From Alteromonadaceae bacterium Bs31 (GTDB lineage: Bacteria; Pseudomonadota; Gammaproteobacteria; Pseudomonadales; Cellvibrionaceae): a stretch of DNA of 64,000 bases. Each line of letters starts with the position of its first letter. Position 1 is the stretch's first letter. A model generated the notes under the pieces. That model searched no databases, had not been told where the DNA came from, and saw nothing but the letters and a program-made list of their open reading frames with translations. The stretch covers positions 310,001 through 374,000 of the forward strand of contig FXAI01000003.1 of NCBI GenBank assembly GCA_900177435.1, written 5' to 3'. The position numbers were made by a program, and so were the translations under genes. This document shows, one piece after another, positions 1-8,775 of the stretch.

Positions 1-256
1 GGCTGAAAAGGAGCTATTCGAACCCTACAAAGCCACCGTTAAGTTCGAGAACGGGCAGGTGCGCCTGGACGACCTGTACGTAATCAACGAGAAGAAGTTG
101 CACGAAACCCTGGACAAAGACACACTTTTTGAATGGTTTAATAAGGGCTGGATCGCCTGGACTCACGCACATCTTCACTCTCTGGGTGCTATCCCACAGA
201 TTATTCTGCGCCAGCGCAAAGCGCAGCAGAAAGCTGAGCCACAAGCGACAGCTTAA
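1..256 (+). CDS. SapC family protein, C-terminal part (5' end outside window)
   Basis: The reading frame is open from base 2 and stops with TAA at 254-256, so only the last 84 or so residues are present. They contain 'LDDLYVINEKKLHETL' followed by 'GWIAWTHAHLHSLG', which matches the C-terminal pattern I know from SapC-like proteins (a 'LYxVDExxL' stretch, then an 'xYAHLxSLG' helix). In marine and plant-polymer-degrading bacteria these genes usually stand beside TonB-dependent receptors and tryptophan-halogenase-like genes; that context lies left of the window and cannot be checked. The molecular function of this family is not settled. The apparent GTG start at 59 is internal. The family call is good but not certain because the N-terminal part is missing. 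Confidence 0.7.
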   Translation, partial: AEKELFEPYKATVKFENGQVRLDDLYVINEKKLHETLDKDTLFEWFNKGWIAWTHAHLHSLGAIPQIILRQRKAQQKAEPQATA

Positions 257-262
257 CCTCCT

Positions 263-322
263 CATCGTGCGCACCTAGCGGGTGCGCACGATGCCAAGCA
301 AAACTCAATATGGTTTTTTTTT
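263..322 (+). terminator. Hairpin after the SapC-family gene
   Basis: A perfect 13-bp inverted repeat (CATCGTGCGCACC at 263-275, its complement at 281-293, 5-base loop) starts 6 bases after the stop codon. A run of nine T lies at 314-322, about 20 bases beyond the stem, so this is either a terminator with a displaced T-tract or an mRNA-stabilising 3' hairpin. Confidence 0.55.
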
Positions 323-430
323 GATCAAATCCTGATATTTCGCAATTTCCTGCGCCGTTTTCCTTTTCTCCCTACATTCTATCCGCCAAAGCAGCTATAA
401 CTTACATACCTAGCGTATGGACGACATATC

Positions 431-1666
431 ATGGATTTTGCCAAGGATCACGCAGAAACCTCTGTTCTGGTAATTGATGATTCACGAGCTATCTGCCAAT
501 TACTCACTGCGATGCTGAAGGACTTCGGCATCACACAGGTGGACTATTGTCACAGTGGTGAGGAGGCGCTGCATAAGCTGGAGAGAGATCCCGCCGCTTA
601 CGAGGCCTTGTTCATCGATTTGCATATGGACGGCATGGACGGCCTGGAACTTATCCATCAGCTAAACGAGATGCATTACCGGGGCGGTATTATTGTCATG
701 TCTGCGCTGGATAAAAAAATTCTGGACTTCACGCTGGAGGTCATCAGTAACTACAATCTGCGCGTGCTGGGCTCCGCTGAAAAACCATTGGAAAAGACGC
801 TCATCGCCTTTATGGTGAAGCGTATTAAAAGCTACTTTCCCCAAGTCTCCCGCCGCGAAAAAGTACTTAAGCGCCGCGAAGTTTATCAGGCCATTAAAGA
901 CAACCGCGTTCTCAGCTATTTCCAACCCAAAATTTCATCGATAGACAACAGTGTGCTCGGGCTGGAATGTCTGGTTAGGCTCGATATGGGATCTGGCGGT
1001 GTAGTATCTCCCGCTGCCTTTCTGCCTGTTGCCGAACGGTTTGAGCTTATTGAAGCGCTCACTGACGCAACTCTGATCTCTGCCTTACCGCAATTTATGG
1101 AATTTTGCCAAAAAGAAAACTGCGATTGCAGCTTGGCCATCAATATTTCACCGCTGCAACTCTACAACAATTTACTGCCCGAAAGCCTGAGTGATTATTT
1201 GCAGCGCTTCCAAGTGCCCAAAGAGAAAGTGATACTGGAAATCACCGAGAATCACGCCATACGAGAAGAAAACCAACTTAAAAATTTAAATCGCTTGCGC
1301 ATCCACGGTTTTCAATTATCGCTGGACGATTTTGGCGCAGGCTTTACCAATTTGCGGCAATTGAAAAACCTGCCCTTTAATGAAATTAAACTGGACGCAC
1401 AGCTCATCGATGGCATCCACAGGGACCGGGTGCTGCGGGTCATTGTTGAATCTATTCGCAAGGTCACCACAGAAATGGGTTTACGCTTAATTGCCGAGGG
1501 GGTTTCTGAATCTAGCGACCTTCAAGTGGTTAACGACCTGGGTGTTGATGGCTATCAAGGTTTTCTTTTCTGTCGACCAAAGCCACTACTGGAACTTATA
1601 CGCTGGCATCAGGCATGGCAAAAAACAATCTCTACGCCGGGAATTGAGCAGTCTAAGCCCCGTTAA
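431..1666 (+). CDS. Response regulator with C-terminal EAL domain (c-di-GMP phosphodiesterase)
   Basis: 411 residues. Residues 10-130 are a receiver domain: acidic pair D16-D17, phospho-acceptor D63 in 'LFIDLHMDGMDG', Ser91 and Lys118 in 'AEKP'. Residues 155-400 are an EAL domain that should hydrolyse cyclic di-GMP: the EAL signature reads E179-C-L, followed by N238, E270 in 'LEITE', D299-D300 in 'DDFGAGF', K320, E356 in 'AEGV' and Q376. All metal and catalytic positions I can place are kept, so activity is likely despite the ECL spelling. An HD-GYP gene and a histidine kinase lie just downstream on the opposite strand; the kinase is a possible but unproven partner. I see no strong ribosome binding site before the ATG at 431. 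A PvrR/RocR-type domain layout is the closest analogy. Confidence 0.9.
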   Translation: MDFAKDHAETSVLVIDDSRAICQLLTAMLKDFGITQVDYCHSGEEALHKLERDPAAYEALFIDLHMDGMDGLELIHQLNEMHYRGGIIVMSALDKKILDFTLEVISNYNLRVLGSAEKPLEKTLIAFMVKRIKSYFPQVSRREKVLKRREVYQAIKDNRVLSYFQPKISSIDNSVLGLECLVRLDMGSGGVVSPAAFLPVAERFELIEALTDATLISALPQFMEFCQKENCDCSLAINISPLQLYNNLLPESLSDYLQRFQVPKEKVILEITENHAIREENQLKNLNRLRIHGFQLSLDDFGAGFTNLRQLKNLPFNEIKLDAQLIDGIHRDRVLRVIVESIRKVTTEMGLRLIAEGVSESSDLQVVNDLGVDGYQGFLFCRPKPLLELIRWHQAWQKTISTPGIEQSKPR

Positions 1667-1687
1667 ATACTCACCGCTATAGTCCGC

Positions 1688-1722
1688 CCCTTGCTGCAAT
1701 AGTTGCACTAAGGGCCTATTTT
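1688..1722 (+). terminator. Possible terminator after the REC-EAL gene
   Basis: An interrupted hairpin: CCCTT (1688-1692) pairs with AAGGG (1710-1714) and TGCAA (1695-1699) with TTGCA (1703-1707), followed by 'CCTATTTTCC'. It overlaps the stop codon of the convergent HD-GYP gene. The T-tract is weak. Confidence 0.4.
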
Positions 1723-3156
1723 CCTCACCTTACTCACCCAAAGATTTTTAAGCTCTCCCGGCAGGGGCGGTACACTTTTGCGCTCAAAATTCTCCAGCGC
1801 TTTTTTTGTGCTCTCGTGAGCACCGACAACAGAAGCACTTCCTTCGATGAGCGATAGGCTTCTATCCGGCGCCCATATGGGCGTAAGGTTAGTCACAGGG
1901 GGATTCTGCTCTTCCACAATGGATTGCATGCGCAAAATAAAACCCTGAATGTGGTAGAGCACTTCCTGCATCATCAAAAATGCGTCTTCCACCTCCCGAT
2001 AGGCATGATCCAGTTTGTGCACCATAACCTGATCCAGCCAACGCATATAGGCATCGTTAATCAAACCCGACTGGTTCATGGAAACACAGATATGGTCCAG
2101 CATACGACTAAGCGCGAACAGCTTTGCGTTTGCAATGGACATTTGGTTTTGCTCAATAAAGGTTTCCGCCTGCTGAACAAAGTCTCTAATGTAGCTATGC
2201 CGTTCTTTTACCTGAGTAATAAACAGCGGCATTAATTCTTCCGGCACGCTACAGCTTGAGGTCACACTGCCAAGGCGCAAAAAAGAAATTAGATCCGCAG
2301 CGGGCATGCCGGGGCGAGACATCTGATTCATTTGCACGATAGGCACTAAGTCGTGCAACGTTCTCGCTCGCGGCCGAAAATGGGTGGTATAAATTGCGTG
2401 TACACTATCCAGCAAGTGAATCATCCGCCCGAGAGGTGCCAATTGCTTGGCCAGCTTGCCAGAGGGGTAGCCAGAACCGTCCACTTCTTCGTGGTGTTCC
2501 AGCACCGCCCGTGAAATAGTCGAGGGCAGGAGGGGCAAGAAACTCAGCAGTTCGTAGGCTAACTCGGGGTGCAGGCAGAGCTGCTGCCATTCCTGAGGCT
2601 TAAGCTCTTCATTGCTGCGTTGAGACAAGGGCTTGATAAACAGATAAGCGATATCGTGCACCAAAGCGGCAAAAAACGCATTTATGATGTTTTTATCTTC
2701 ATAGCCCTTGCGCCTGTAGAGCGCCGCCGTAAACACCGCACAAAATAAGCCTCGCTCAAATTCATTGGGGTAGCATTTCTGCATCAACCATAAGCACTGC
2801 CGCAGGCTGCTGTAGTCACACACCATCCCGCAGCCTTGCCTCACCAGCGGCTTAATATCACTTTGTTCGAACAACTCCAGTAATACCGGGTCTGCTTGAA
2901 GGTAGCTTTCCACACTCGCCGTTAGAGACGCCGCATCGAAGGCCTCAGCGATGGACAGGTTCAAGCTAAGGGGCTGAATCAAGGTTTTGCCGCGCAAACG
3001 ATAGAGTGCTTGAAGGTCCAGCTCCTTGCCAGCAGCAAACAGACACTCCCTGCTGGCGAGCAGAATGTCCTTCTCAACCCTAATGGAACAGGCGCTCGGC
3101 AGGGAAATAAGGTGCTGTAGGTAATTTTCGTTGGCGCTGTTAATTGGGTCCTGCAT
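1708..3156 (-). CDS. HD-GYP domain protein (putative c-di-GMP phosphodiesterase)
   Basis: 482 residues. The central HD-GYP domain is recognised by His167-Asp168, H196-P197, H221-H222-E223 and 'DGSGYP' at 226-231, then D250 in a helix equivalent to 'iaDxydA'. Proteins of this family open and hydrolyse cyclic di-GMP at a two- or three-metal centre. The usual 'HDIGK' reads 'HDIAY' here, so the glycine and the phosphate-contacting lysine are lost, which could weaken or change activity. The N-terminal 150 residues and the C-terminal 200 residues are not recognised; the C-terminal part looks helical. No signal peptide or membrane segment is seen, so it is probably cytoplasmic. It is convergent with the REC-EAL gene. 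Confidence 0.85.
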   Translation of the reverse strand: MQDPINSANENYLQHLISLPSACSIRVEKDILLASRECLFAAGKELDLQALYRLRGKTLIQPLSLNLSIAEAFDAASLTASVESYLQADPVLLELFEQSDIKPLVRQGCGMVCDYSSLRQCLWLMQKCYPNEFERGLFCAVFTAALYRRKGYEDKNIINAFFAALVHDIAYLFIKPLSQRSNEELKPQEWQQLCLHPELAYELLSFLPLLPSTISRAVLEHHEEVDGSGYPSGKLAKQLAPLGRMIHLLDSVHAIYTTHFRPRARTLHDLVPIVQMNQMSRPGMPAADLISFLRLGSVTSSCSVPEELMPLFITQVKERHSYIRDFVQQAETFIEQNQMSIANAKLFALSRMLDHICVSMNQSGLINDAYMRWLDQVMVHKLDHAYREVEDAFLMMQEVLYHIQGFILRMQSIVEEQNPPVTNLTPIWAPDRSLSLIEGSASVVGAHESTKKALENFERKSVPPLPGELKNLWVSKVRKIGP

Positions 3157-3336
3157 CGAGGCGAGCTTCCAGAAAAATTCAGTCTAAGTATAGACTTGCC
3201 TAGCCAGGATATTGGGGCAGCATGTAAATTAATTACCTGAAACGCCGGGAGCTTGCTTGCAGAGAAGAAAGGTTTTTAAAGATAGGCATTGTCCCCGTGG
3301 AGCTTATTTCTCAGGCTCTACCCCCCCCTGCTGACC

Positions 3337-4653
3337 CTAAACTGGCAGATAAACGCTAAAGGTGGTGCCCTTGCCCATATCACTATCCACGGTTATTTTG
3401 CCATGCAGTAATTTTACTAGCTCATTGGTGAGCGCCAAGCCGAGCCCGGAACCGACAATGTTGCTTCGCTCCACCGTTTTCGAGCGACTAAATTGATTGA
3501 ACAGGGAACCAATATCCTGTTCGCAAATACCTCGGCCAGTATCAGTTACTGAGATGACATAGATCCCTGGCCGGTCTGATTTTTCACCAAGGCTGAGAAC
3601 TATTGAACCATCGTCGGTGTATTTCACAGCATTCGATAGCAGGTTGGTTAATACCTGGCTTAGTTTTTCGGCATCCGTTTTATACCGAAACTGGCAGCAA
3701 CTTTGTCCAAGCTCGAGCCCGAGAGTAAGCCCTTTTTCTTGAGCTTTATCCTTAAAGTTAGTCACTACCTGGCGAACCGTTTTAGAGACATCCACTTGCT
3801 CCAGCTTTGCACTCACTTCTCCGGCTTCTATTTTCGCCATGTCCAGCACATCGTCTACCAACACTTGCATGTTCTCGCCATTTCTCAAAATAGCCTGTAG
3901 CCCGTTAATATCCCGCTCATCCAGCTTTTCCCGCAGATTGCGCTCCAACCTGCGGGAAAAACCGATAATAGAATTTAGGGGTGTGCGAAATTCGTGAGAC
4001 ATATTGGAGAGGAACTGCGACTTATACTGCGCCGTTCGCTTTAGCTCCTGATTAGAGCGTTTCATGGAAAAGTAAAAGGCGTCATACATGCGTGAGTAAT
4101 ACCAGCCTATTCCGCTGATACAGCACATAACCAGCACAAAGGAGGCGGTTGTAGCAATAGAAAGCTGCTGCGTATCCAGATCATGTATAGGCCAGGGATA
4201 GCCCCTTAGATCCAGCAGGCCCAAAACCACAAAATAGGTACAAACAATCGCTGTGGCCACCCAGCCTGCCGGCCGGCTTACCAGCATAAAAGCGGCTACC
4301 GGGATAAATACGATAAGGATAAGAAAGGGGCTGTGAATCCCATCGTAGTAATAGCTCAGCGCCATAATGGGCAGAGTAATGGATAGCAGTAATACCTTCG
4401 ATAAAATTCGCGCACTAAAGCCTCTGCGCGACAGCAGGAGTACTGCCGCCGTGGTAATCAAGCAGGCGGCAGCAATGAGTGAGGCACCTTCTAAGCCTGT
4501 GACCATAAGCCTGCAGCTATAGACAAACAACTGCAGCAACATCCACACTGTGGCTGTCCGCTCCAGCAGTTTCCTGCGGTTTACGCCGACTTCTTGCTTG
4601 TAACCGGCTTTTACGCTAGAGCCAGTATCTGAGGGGGAGTGCGATTCTGCCAC
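3337..4653 (-). CDS. Membrane sensor histidine kinase
   Basis: 438 residues. Residues 35-185 hold about six hydrophobic segments that form the membrane sensor part; no PAS or HAMP domain is obvious. The HisKA dimerisation helix has the phospho-accepting His220 in 'NMSHEFRTPLNSIIGFS'. The ATPase domain follows, with the N-box 'LTNLLSNAVKY', G1 'VTDTGRGI' and G2 'GSGLGLALTNEL'. No receiver domain is attached, so it needs a separate response regulator. The nearest is the REC-EAL protein at 431, which makes that a candidate partner but only by proximity. A short cytoplasmic tail of about 35 residues precedes the first membrane segment. Confidence 0.9.
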   Translation of the reverse strand: MAESHSPSDTGSSVKAGYKQEVGVNRRKLLERTATVWMLLQLFVYSCRLMVTGLEGASLIAAACLITTAAVLLLSRRGFSARILSKVLLLSITLPIMALSYYYDGIHSPFLILIVFIPVAAFMLVSRPAGWVATAIVCTYFVVLGLLDLRGYPWPIHDLDTQQLSIATTASFVLVMCCISGIGWYYSRMYDAFYFSMKRSNQELKRTAQYKSQFLSNMSHEFRTPLNSIIGFSRRLERNLREKLDERDINGLQAILRNGENMQVLVDDVLDMAKIEAGEVSAKLEQVDVSKTVRQVVTNFKDKAQEKGLTLGLELGQSCCQFRYKTDAEKLSQVLTNLLSNAVKYTDDGSIVLSLGEKSDRPGIYVISVTDTGRGICEQDIGSLFNQFSRSKTVERSNIVGSGLGLALTNELVKLLHGKITVDSDMGKGTTFSVYLPV

Positions 4654-5037
4654 TGTAAGGGCTCATCTCATTAGCTATACCTAAGTCTAGCAGGCTTAAC
4701 TGGAAAACAACGCCGGACGCAAATCCAGGGAAAGCAATAACAACAGAACAGGGAGCCAACGGATTGAGGCGCCACTATTTACTTGAGCCAATAGCAATAG
4801 CCATGAGCGTATCGCGCTAGATCTGCACGCAATTGCATTAGAAACGCCTGCAAAAACCCATGGGAGCTCATGCTATACCTGGGCAAAACACAGAAGCGGG
4901 AATATAGCAAAGAACTCTGCGAGAACATTTCAACAGCGTAGTGTGAAACGAATATCCTCAGCAGCCGTATAACGCTCAGGCTTTGTAAAATATCGAAATA
5001 TAAATAACAGATAACTAAGCAAATAAAGAGAAAAACA
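4654..5037. other. 384-base intergenic region between divergent genes
   Basis: It separates the histidine kinase (-) from the lipocalin gene (+) and must hold both promoters. It becomes AT-rich towards 4980-5030. I see no ORF with a ribosome binding site, no RNA gene and no clear hairpin. Confidence 0.5.
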
Positions 5038-5550
5038 ATGAAAATAGTTTACCTATTGGCACTATCTCTGTGTTTGAGCTCTTGCGCTGCGCCGCCAGAA
5101 AATATCAAACCGGTTTCTGGCTTTGAACTGGAAAAATACGCAGGCAAATGGTACGAAATTGCCAGGCTCGATCATCGATTCGAAAGAGGTTTGGAACAGG
5201 TTACTGCAAGCTATTCAATCGAAAAAGACGGTACAGTAAAGGTCGTAAACAGGGGCTTATCGAGCAGTAACAATGAATGGAAGGACGCCATCGGCAAAGC
5301 CAAACTCGCCGGAGACGCTAATACCGGATACCTAAAAGTATCTTTTTTCGGACCCTTTTATGGCCCCTATATAATTTTCGAACTAGATAAAGAGAACTAC
5401 CAATATTCATTTGTGAGCTCTGGAGAAGATTACCTTTGGTTTCTTTCCAGAACACCAACGGTAAGCGATGAGCTTAAAAATAAATTTATTGAAACTGCGC
5501 GAGAGCTGGACTTCGCCACAGAAGATTTAATATTTGTTAAACAGCAGTAA
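5038..5550 (+). CDS. blc: Outer-membrane lipocalin (Blc-type lipoprotein)
   Basis: 170 residues. Residues 1-16 form a lipoprotein signal with lipobox 'LSSC', so Cys16 should be lipidated and the protein tethered to the outer membrane. The lipocalin fold is shown by 'GKWYEIARLDHRFERGL', the first-strand G-x-W motif, and by 'DYLWFLSRTP' near the C-terminus, which matches the bacterial lipocalin 'YxWxLSRTP' motif. Blc proteins bind fatty acids or lysophospholipids and are linked to envelope stress. An 'AAAGAG' ribosome binding site stands before the ATG. The gene looks more AT-rich than its flanks, which may indicate acquisition. It converges on ribA with 27 bases between the stops. Confidence 0.92.
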   Translation: MKIVYLLALSLCLSSCAAPPENIKPVSGFELEKYAGKWYEIARLDHRFERGLEQVTASYSIEKDGTVKVVNRGLSSSNNEWKDAIGKAKLAGDANTGYLKVSFFGPFYGPYIIFELDKENYQYSFVSSGEDYLWFLSRTPTVSDELKNKFIETARELDFATEDLIFVKQQ

Positions 5551-5577
5551 ATTTTCCGCCGCTGGGCAAGCTGGCCG

Positions 5578-6183
5578 CTAAGTGTCTTCGCCTTCAGCTT
5601 GGAATAGGTGTCCGAGTTTGCCCCTTTTTGTTTCCAGGTAATGTGCATTGTGAGGGTTTCGGCCGGTTTCGTGCGGCAGGCGTTCAACCGCGTTGATGCC
5701 CAATTCCCGTAGCGCTTCCATTTTCCTCGGGTTATTGGTCATGAGCTTTACTTTGTCTATGCCCATTTTATCGAACATGGCTTTAAGCATGGAGTAGTCA
5801 CGCATGTCGGCGCCAAAACCGAGTTGTTCGTTTGCTTCTACGGTATCCGCGCCCTTGTCCTGCAGGTGGTAAGCGCGAATTTTGTTGATCAAACCTATAC
5901 CGCGCCCTTCCTGTCGCAGATAAAAAATGGCGCCCCTACCTTCTACAGCTATACGATGCATAGCGGCCTGTAGCTGAGCGCCACAATCACAGCGCAGGGA
6001 GAACAGCGCGTCTCCCGTTAAACACTCGGAATGTATGCGCACAAGCACGGGCTGGTCACCGCTGAGATCCCCCATGCTAAGCACAACATGCTCTTTGTCG
6101 TTGCTATCATCGGCAAAGCCATGCATTTCGAACATACCCCAGGAAGTGGGCAATTTGGAGGATTCAACGTATTTTACGGACAC
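5578..6183 (-). CDS. ribA: GTP cyclohydrolase II
   Basis: 201 residues from the GTG at 6183. It opens and deformylates GTP, the first committed step of riboflavin synthesis. Zinc ligands are Cys54, Cys65 and Cys67 in '[18 protein letters not shown]'; the catalytic '[10 protein letters not shown]' and the '[18 protein letters not shown]' block are intact. An upstream TTG at 6189 would add two residues; I prefer 6183 because it puts the zinc cysteines at the same numbers as in E. coli RibA and aligns the 'KLPTSWG' N-terminus. This stand-alone enzyme matters because the GCH II half of RibBA at 9254 has lost its zinc site. It is the last gene of the minus-strand rib run, 13 bases after the aspartic protease gene. 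Confidence 0.95.
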   Translation of the reverse strand: MSVKYVESSKLPTSWGMFEMHGFADDSNDKEHVVLSMGDLSGDQPVLVRIHSECLTGDALFSLRCDCGAQLQAAMHRIAVEGRGAIFYLRQEGRGIGLINKIRAYHLQDKGADTVEANEQLGFGADMRDYSMLKAMFDKMGIDKVKLMTNNPRKMEALRELGINAVERLPHETGRNPHNAHYLETKRGKLGHLFQAEGEDT

Positions 6184-6196
6184 GATCAATAGGGGC

Positions 6197-6853
6197 CTAA
6201 TATCTGGACTGAAGGATCAAAACGCCTTCTTCAACCCGCATATTCACGCGACTGAGAAAGCTGTTGCCAAGCAGTATGGTATTGGGGGAATCCCCTTCAA
6301 TTACAACCGCCGTAACATTATTTAATGTGAGATTGCCCACCGAAACGCTATTGAGAGTAATCTGAAAACCAGCAACCATCCCATTTGCTGTCGCAACCTG
6401 AACAGGTGCGCCGTCTCTAAATGAAAGACCCAGCGCGCTTGCTCCCTGTGAGCTTATTGCTATCACGCTGGCTCCAGTATCCACCATAAACTGCACAGAG
6501 CTGGCATTAATGCGGCCGCTGGTAACATAGTGGCCAAAATCACCACTTGGAAGCCGTACTTCTGCATATTTAGGTTCACTGTACTCAGCACCCACACGCC
6601 GAGATAGCCGCAGAGTCTGCTGCTTGCCATCGACTTCAACGGTGGCTTGCCTGCTATCGGCCTCCAACAAACGCACACCTTCTGGTGAGGTTTTTCCCTT
6701 TTTCAGCAAACGTTGTTTGCCATCAATAAGTAGAACAGCACTGCCGCTGAATAAACCTTTTACTTCAATTCTTTCTACTGCGCTTACCGCCGAACATAGG
6801 CCTAAAATAAACAAGCCTGCGATGCTTTGCAGAATTATATTGTCCCTTAACAT
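6197..6853 (-). CDS. Secreted retropepsin-like aspartic protease (clan AA, TIGR02281-like)
   Basis: 218 residues. A signal peptide or membrane anchor covers residues 5-25. The C-terminal half carries one aspartic-protease signature, '[13 protein letters not shown]', with catalytic Asp125, then a hydrophobic '[15 protein letters not shown]' segment typical of retropepsins. With one catalytic aspartate per chain it should work as a dimer, probably in the periplasm. The N-terminal 100 residues resemble the short beta-rich domain that precedes the protease domain in related proteobacterial proteins. The substrate is unknown. It sits between pgpA and ribA in what looks like one transcription unit, 15 bases after pgpA. 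The family call is solid; a cellular role cannot be given. Confidence 0.85.
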   Translation of the reverse strand: MLRDNIILQSIAGLFILGLCSAVSAVERIEVKGLFSGSAVLLIDGKQRLLKKGKTSPEGVRLLEADSRQATVEVDGKQQTLRLSRRVGAEYSEPKYAEVRLPSGDFGHYVTSGRINASSVQFMVDTGASVIAISSQGASALGLSFRDGAPVQVATANGMVAGFQITLNSVSVGNLTLNNVTAVVIEGDSPNTILLGNSFLSRVNMRVEEGVLILQSRY

Positions 6854-6868
6854 CTACCTTTACCACTC

Positions 6869-7354
6869 CTAAGCCAGTACGCCAAAATGCAGCAGCAAAT
6901 GCAAACAAGCTCCTGCGGCAATGCCGGCTAATATATCGTCAATCATTATTCCAAACCCTCCATGCACGTGCTTATCTACCCAGCTAATGGGCCAGGGCTT
7001 AAGCATGTCGAACAAGCGAAATAATACGAAGCCTGCGACGAGGGTTTGCCACGAGTAAGGTATCGCCACCATGGTGAGCCAAAATCCAACAAACTCATCC
7101 CAAACGATACCTTTGTGATCGTGCACGCCTAACTTATTGGAGGCGTAGCCACACAAGTGGATACCCAACAGGCCTGCCACCACAAGCGCCAGCAGATACC
7201 ATGGCAGTGGAAGCAGCGCGAGCACGAACCAGAACGGCACAGCAATCAACGTACCAAGCGTGCCGGGCACAATGGGGCTCAAACCGCTACCAAAGCCAAA
7301 AGCCAGCAATAATCGGGGATCGCGGAATACTGTAAGTAAGCTGGGATTAGTCAA
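6869..7354 (-). CDS. pgpA: Phosphatidylglycerophosphatase A
   Basis: 161 residues, the normal family size. It dephosphorylates phosphatidylglycerophosphate to phosphatidylglycerol in the inner membrane. Family motifs are 'FGSGLSPIVPGTLGTL' near the N-terminus, 'WDEFVGFW' in the middle and 'GGFGIMIDDILAGI' near the C-terminus, with three to four hydrophobic segments. The start overlaps the end of thiL by 8 bases, which implies translational coupling; the nusB-thiL-pgpA order is common in gammaproteobacteria. Confidence 0.95.
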   Translation of the reverse strand: MTNPSLLTVFRDPRLLLAFGFGSGLSPIVPGTLGTLIAVPFWFVLALLPLPWYLLALVVAGLLGIHLCGYASNKLGVHDHKGIVWDEFVGFWLTMVAIPYSWQTLVAGFVLFRLFDMLKPWPISWVDKHVHGGFGIMIDDILAGIAAGACLHLLLHFGVLA

Positions 7355-8300
7355 AGTGATTGTATCCTGTACCCTCTATTTCAAAGGGGTGATCAATTAA
7401 CCGACAGTGTACGCCTTTACCCTCGGTAATTTCTCCGATGTTTGTAGCATCCAGACCGGCTGCTATTAACTGCTCCACCTGAGCAATATTTGCGGGGGCT
7501 ACAGTAAAACACAGTTGATAGTCATCTCCACCACTGAGCGCCCACTGGTATTGCTGTGGCGTAGCTGCACATTTCAAGATCGCAGATGACAGCGGCAGGC
7601 GCTCAACAAATACTGTTGCCGCCACACTACTGGCCTTGCAGATATGACCCAAATCCGCCACAAGGCCATCAGAAACATCTATCGCTGCGCTGGCCAAAGG
7701 TGCCAGCGTTTGTGCCAGCGCAAGGCGGGGCTCCGGGTGGTAGTAGCGCCCGCTCAAATACTGAGAAGACTCATCGTCCACTTTTATGCTGCCATTTAAT
7801 ACAGCGAGCGCTGCGGCCCCGTCCCCCAGGGTGCCCGAAACAAAGAGCAAATCACCGACGGCCGCGCCAGAGCGCTTCATGGCCAGATGCGGCTCTACGC
7901 TGCCCATCACCTGCACGCTGATGCTTAAGGGCCCTCTGGTGGTGTCGCCACCCACCAGCTCACAGCCGTATGTATTAGCCGCACGGAACAATCCTCTACT
8001 GAATGCTGATACCCAGGCTTCATTGGCCTCGGGCAGCGTCAACGCGAGCGTAAACCAGAGTGGCTTGGCCCCCATGGCGGCGAGATCGCTTAAAGAAACA
8101 CAAAGGGCCCGCTCGGCGATGGCTTCGGGGTCACCATCTGCGGGAAAATGAACATCGGCAAGAAGGGTATCAACGGAGATGGCCAGTTGCTTTTCGGCGG
8201 GAAGCTGCAGCAGGGAGCAGTCGTCCCCTACCCCCAAAACTACACTACTGCCGGAGGTATCGCGTTTGAAGTACTGATTAATTAGCTCAAATTCGCCCAT
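7347..8300 (-). CDS. thiL: Thiamine-monophosphate kinase
   Basis: 317 residues. It phosphorylates thiamine monophosphate to thiamine diphosphate, the active cofactor. The N-terminal 'GEFELINQYF' and 'VLGVGDDCSLL' with its metal-binding aspartates, then 'ISVDTLLADVHFP' and 'VGGDTTRGPLSISV', are ThiL hallmarks; 'AIDVSDGLVADLGHI' marks the second half. The length matches the E. coli enzyme. It lies 13 bases downstream of nusB and overlaps pgpA. I see no TPP riboswitch within the operon, so expression probably follows the rib-nus promoter. Confidence 0.96.
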   Translation of the reverse strand: MGEFELINQYFKRDTSGSSVVLGVGDDCSLLQLPAEKQLAISVDTLLADVHFPADGDPEAIAERALCVSLSDLAAMGAKPLWFTLALTLPEANEAWVSAFSRGLFRAANTYGCELVGGDTTRGPLSISVQVMGSVEPHLAMKRSGAAVGDLLFVSGTLGDGAAALAVLNGSIKVDDESSQYLSGRYYHPEPRLALAQTLAPLASAAIDVSDGLVADLGHICKASSVAATVFVERLPLSSAILKCAATPQQYQWALSGGDDYQLCFTVAPANIAQVEQLIAAGLDATNIGEITEGKGVHCRLIDHPFEIEGTGYNHFD

Positions 8301-8313
8301 AGATCAGCGCCAA

Positions 8314-8772
8314 TTACTTTCTGGCGCTTCTGACTTCAGGCTCTCGTAGATCAACGGCAACTTTATCGAGCACACCATTCACGAACTTATGGCTGTCTTC
8401 GGCACCAAACTTCTTCGCCAAATTCACCGCCTCGTTAATCACTACCTTGTAGGGAACATCAATGCGGTTTTTAAATTCGTAGCAGGCCTGACGCAGCAAT
8501 GCGAGCGTAACAGGGTCGAGTTTGTCCAGCGTTAGCCCCTTTAGATACGGCTCGAAACTTTTATCAAGAACCGTTTTATCGGCGGCCACTCCGTGGAATA
8601 TTTCATGAAAATACTCTGTGTCCACTTTCGACATGTCGTTGTCGGTGTGAAACTCTGCCTCGATAGTATTCAACGGGCTGTCATTCATCTGCCATTGGTA
8701 AATGGCCTGCATGGCATAGTGACGAGCGCGGCTGCGTGTTGCTGCGGATACTTTCATTGTCGTTTTATCCAA
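8314..8772 (-). CDS. nusB: Transcription antitermination factor NusB
   Basis: 152 residues. NusB binds boxA RNA together with ribosomal protein S10 and supports antitermination in rRNA operons. The helical NusB fold is recognised by 'SRARHYAMQAIYQWQ' at the N-terminus and 'PYKVVINEAVNLAKKFG' followed by 'HKFVNGVLDKVA' near the C-terminus. It follows ribH with a 3-base gap, the classical ribH-nusB arrangement. Confidence 0.97.
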   Translation of the reverse strand: MDKTTMKVSAATRSRARHYAMQAIYQWQMNDSPLNTIEAEFHTDNDMSKVDTEYFHEIFHGVAADKTVLDKSFEPYLKGLTLDKLDPVTLALLRQACYEFKNRIDVPYKVVINEAVNLAKKFGAEDSHKFVNGVLDKVAVDLREPEVRSARK

Positions 8773-8775
8773 CCT

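Noticed and set aside
4654-5037. A small gene or RNA in the gap before the lipocalin
   Set aside because: No ORF with a ribosome binding site and no stable hairpin with a T-tract was visible.
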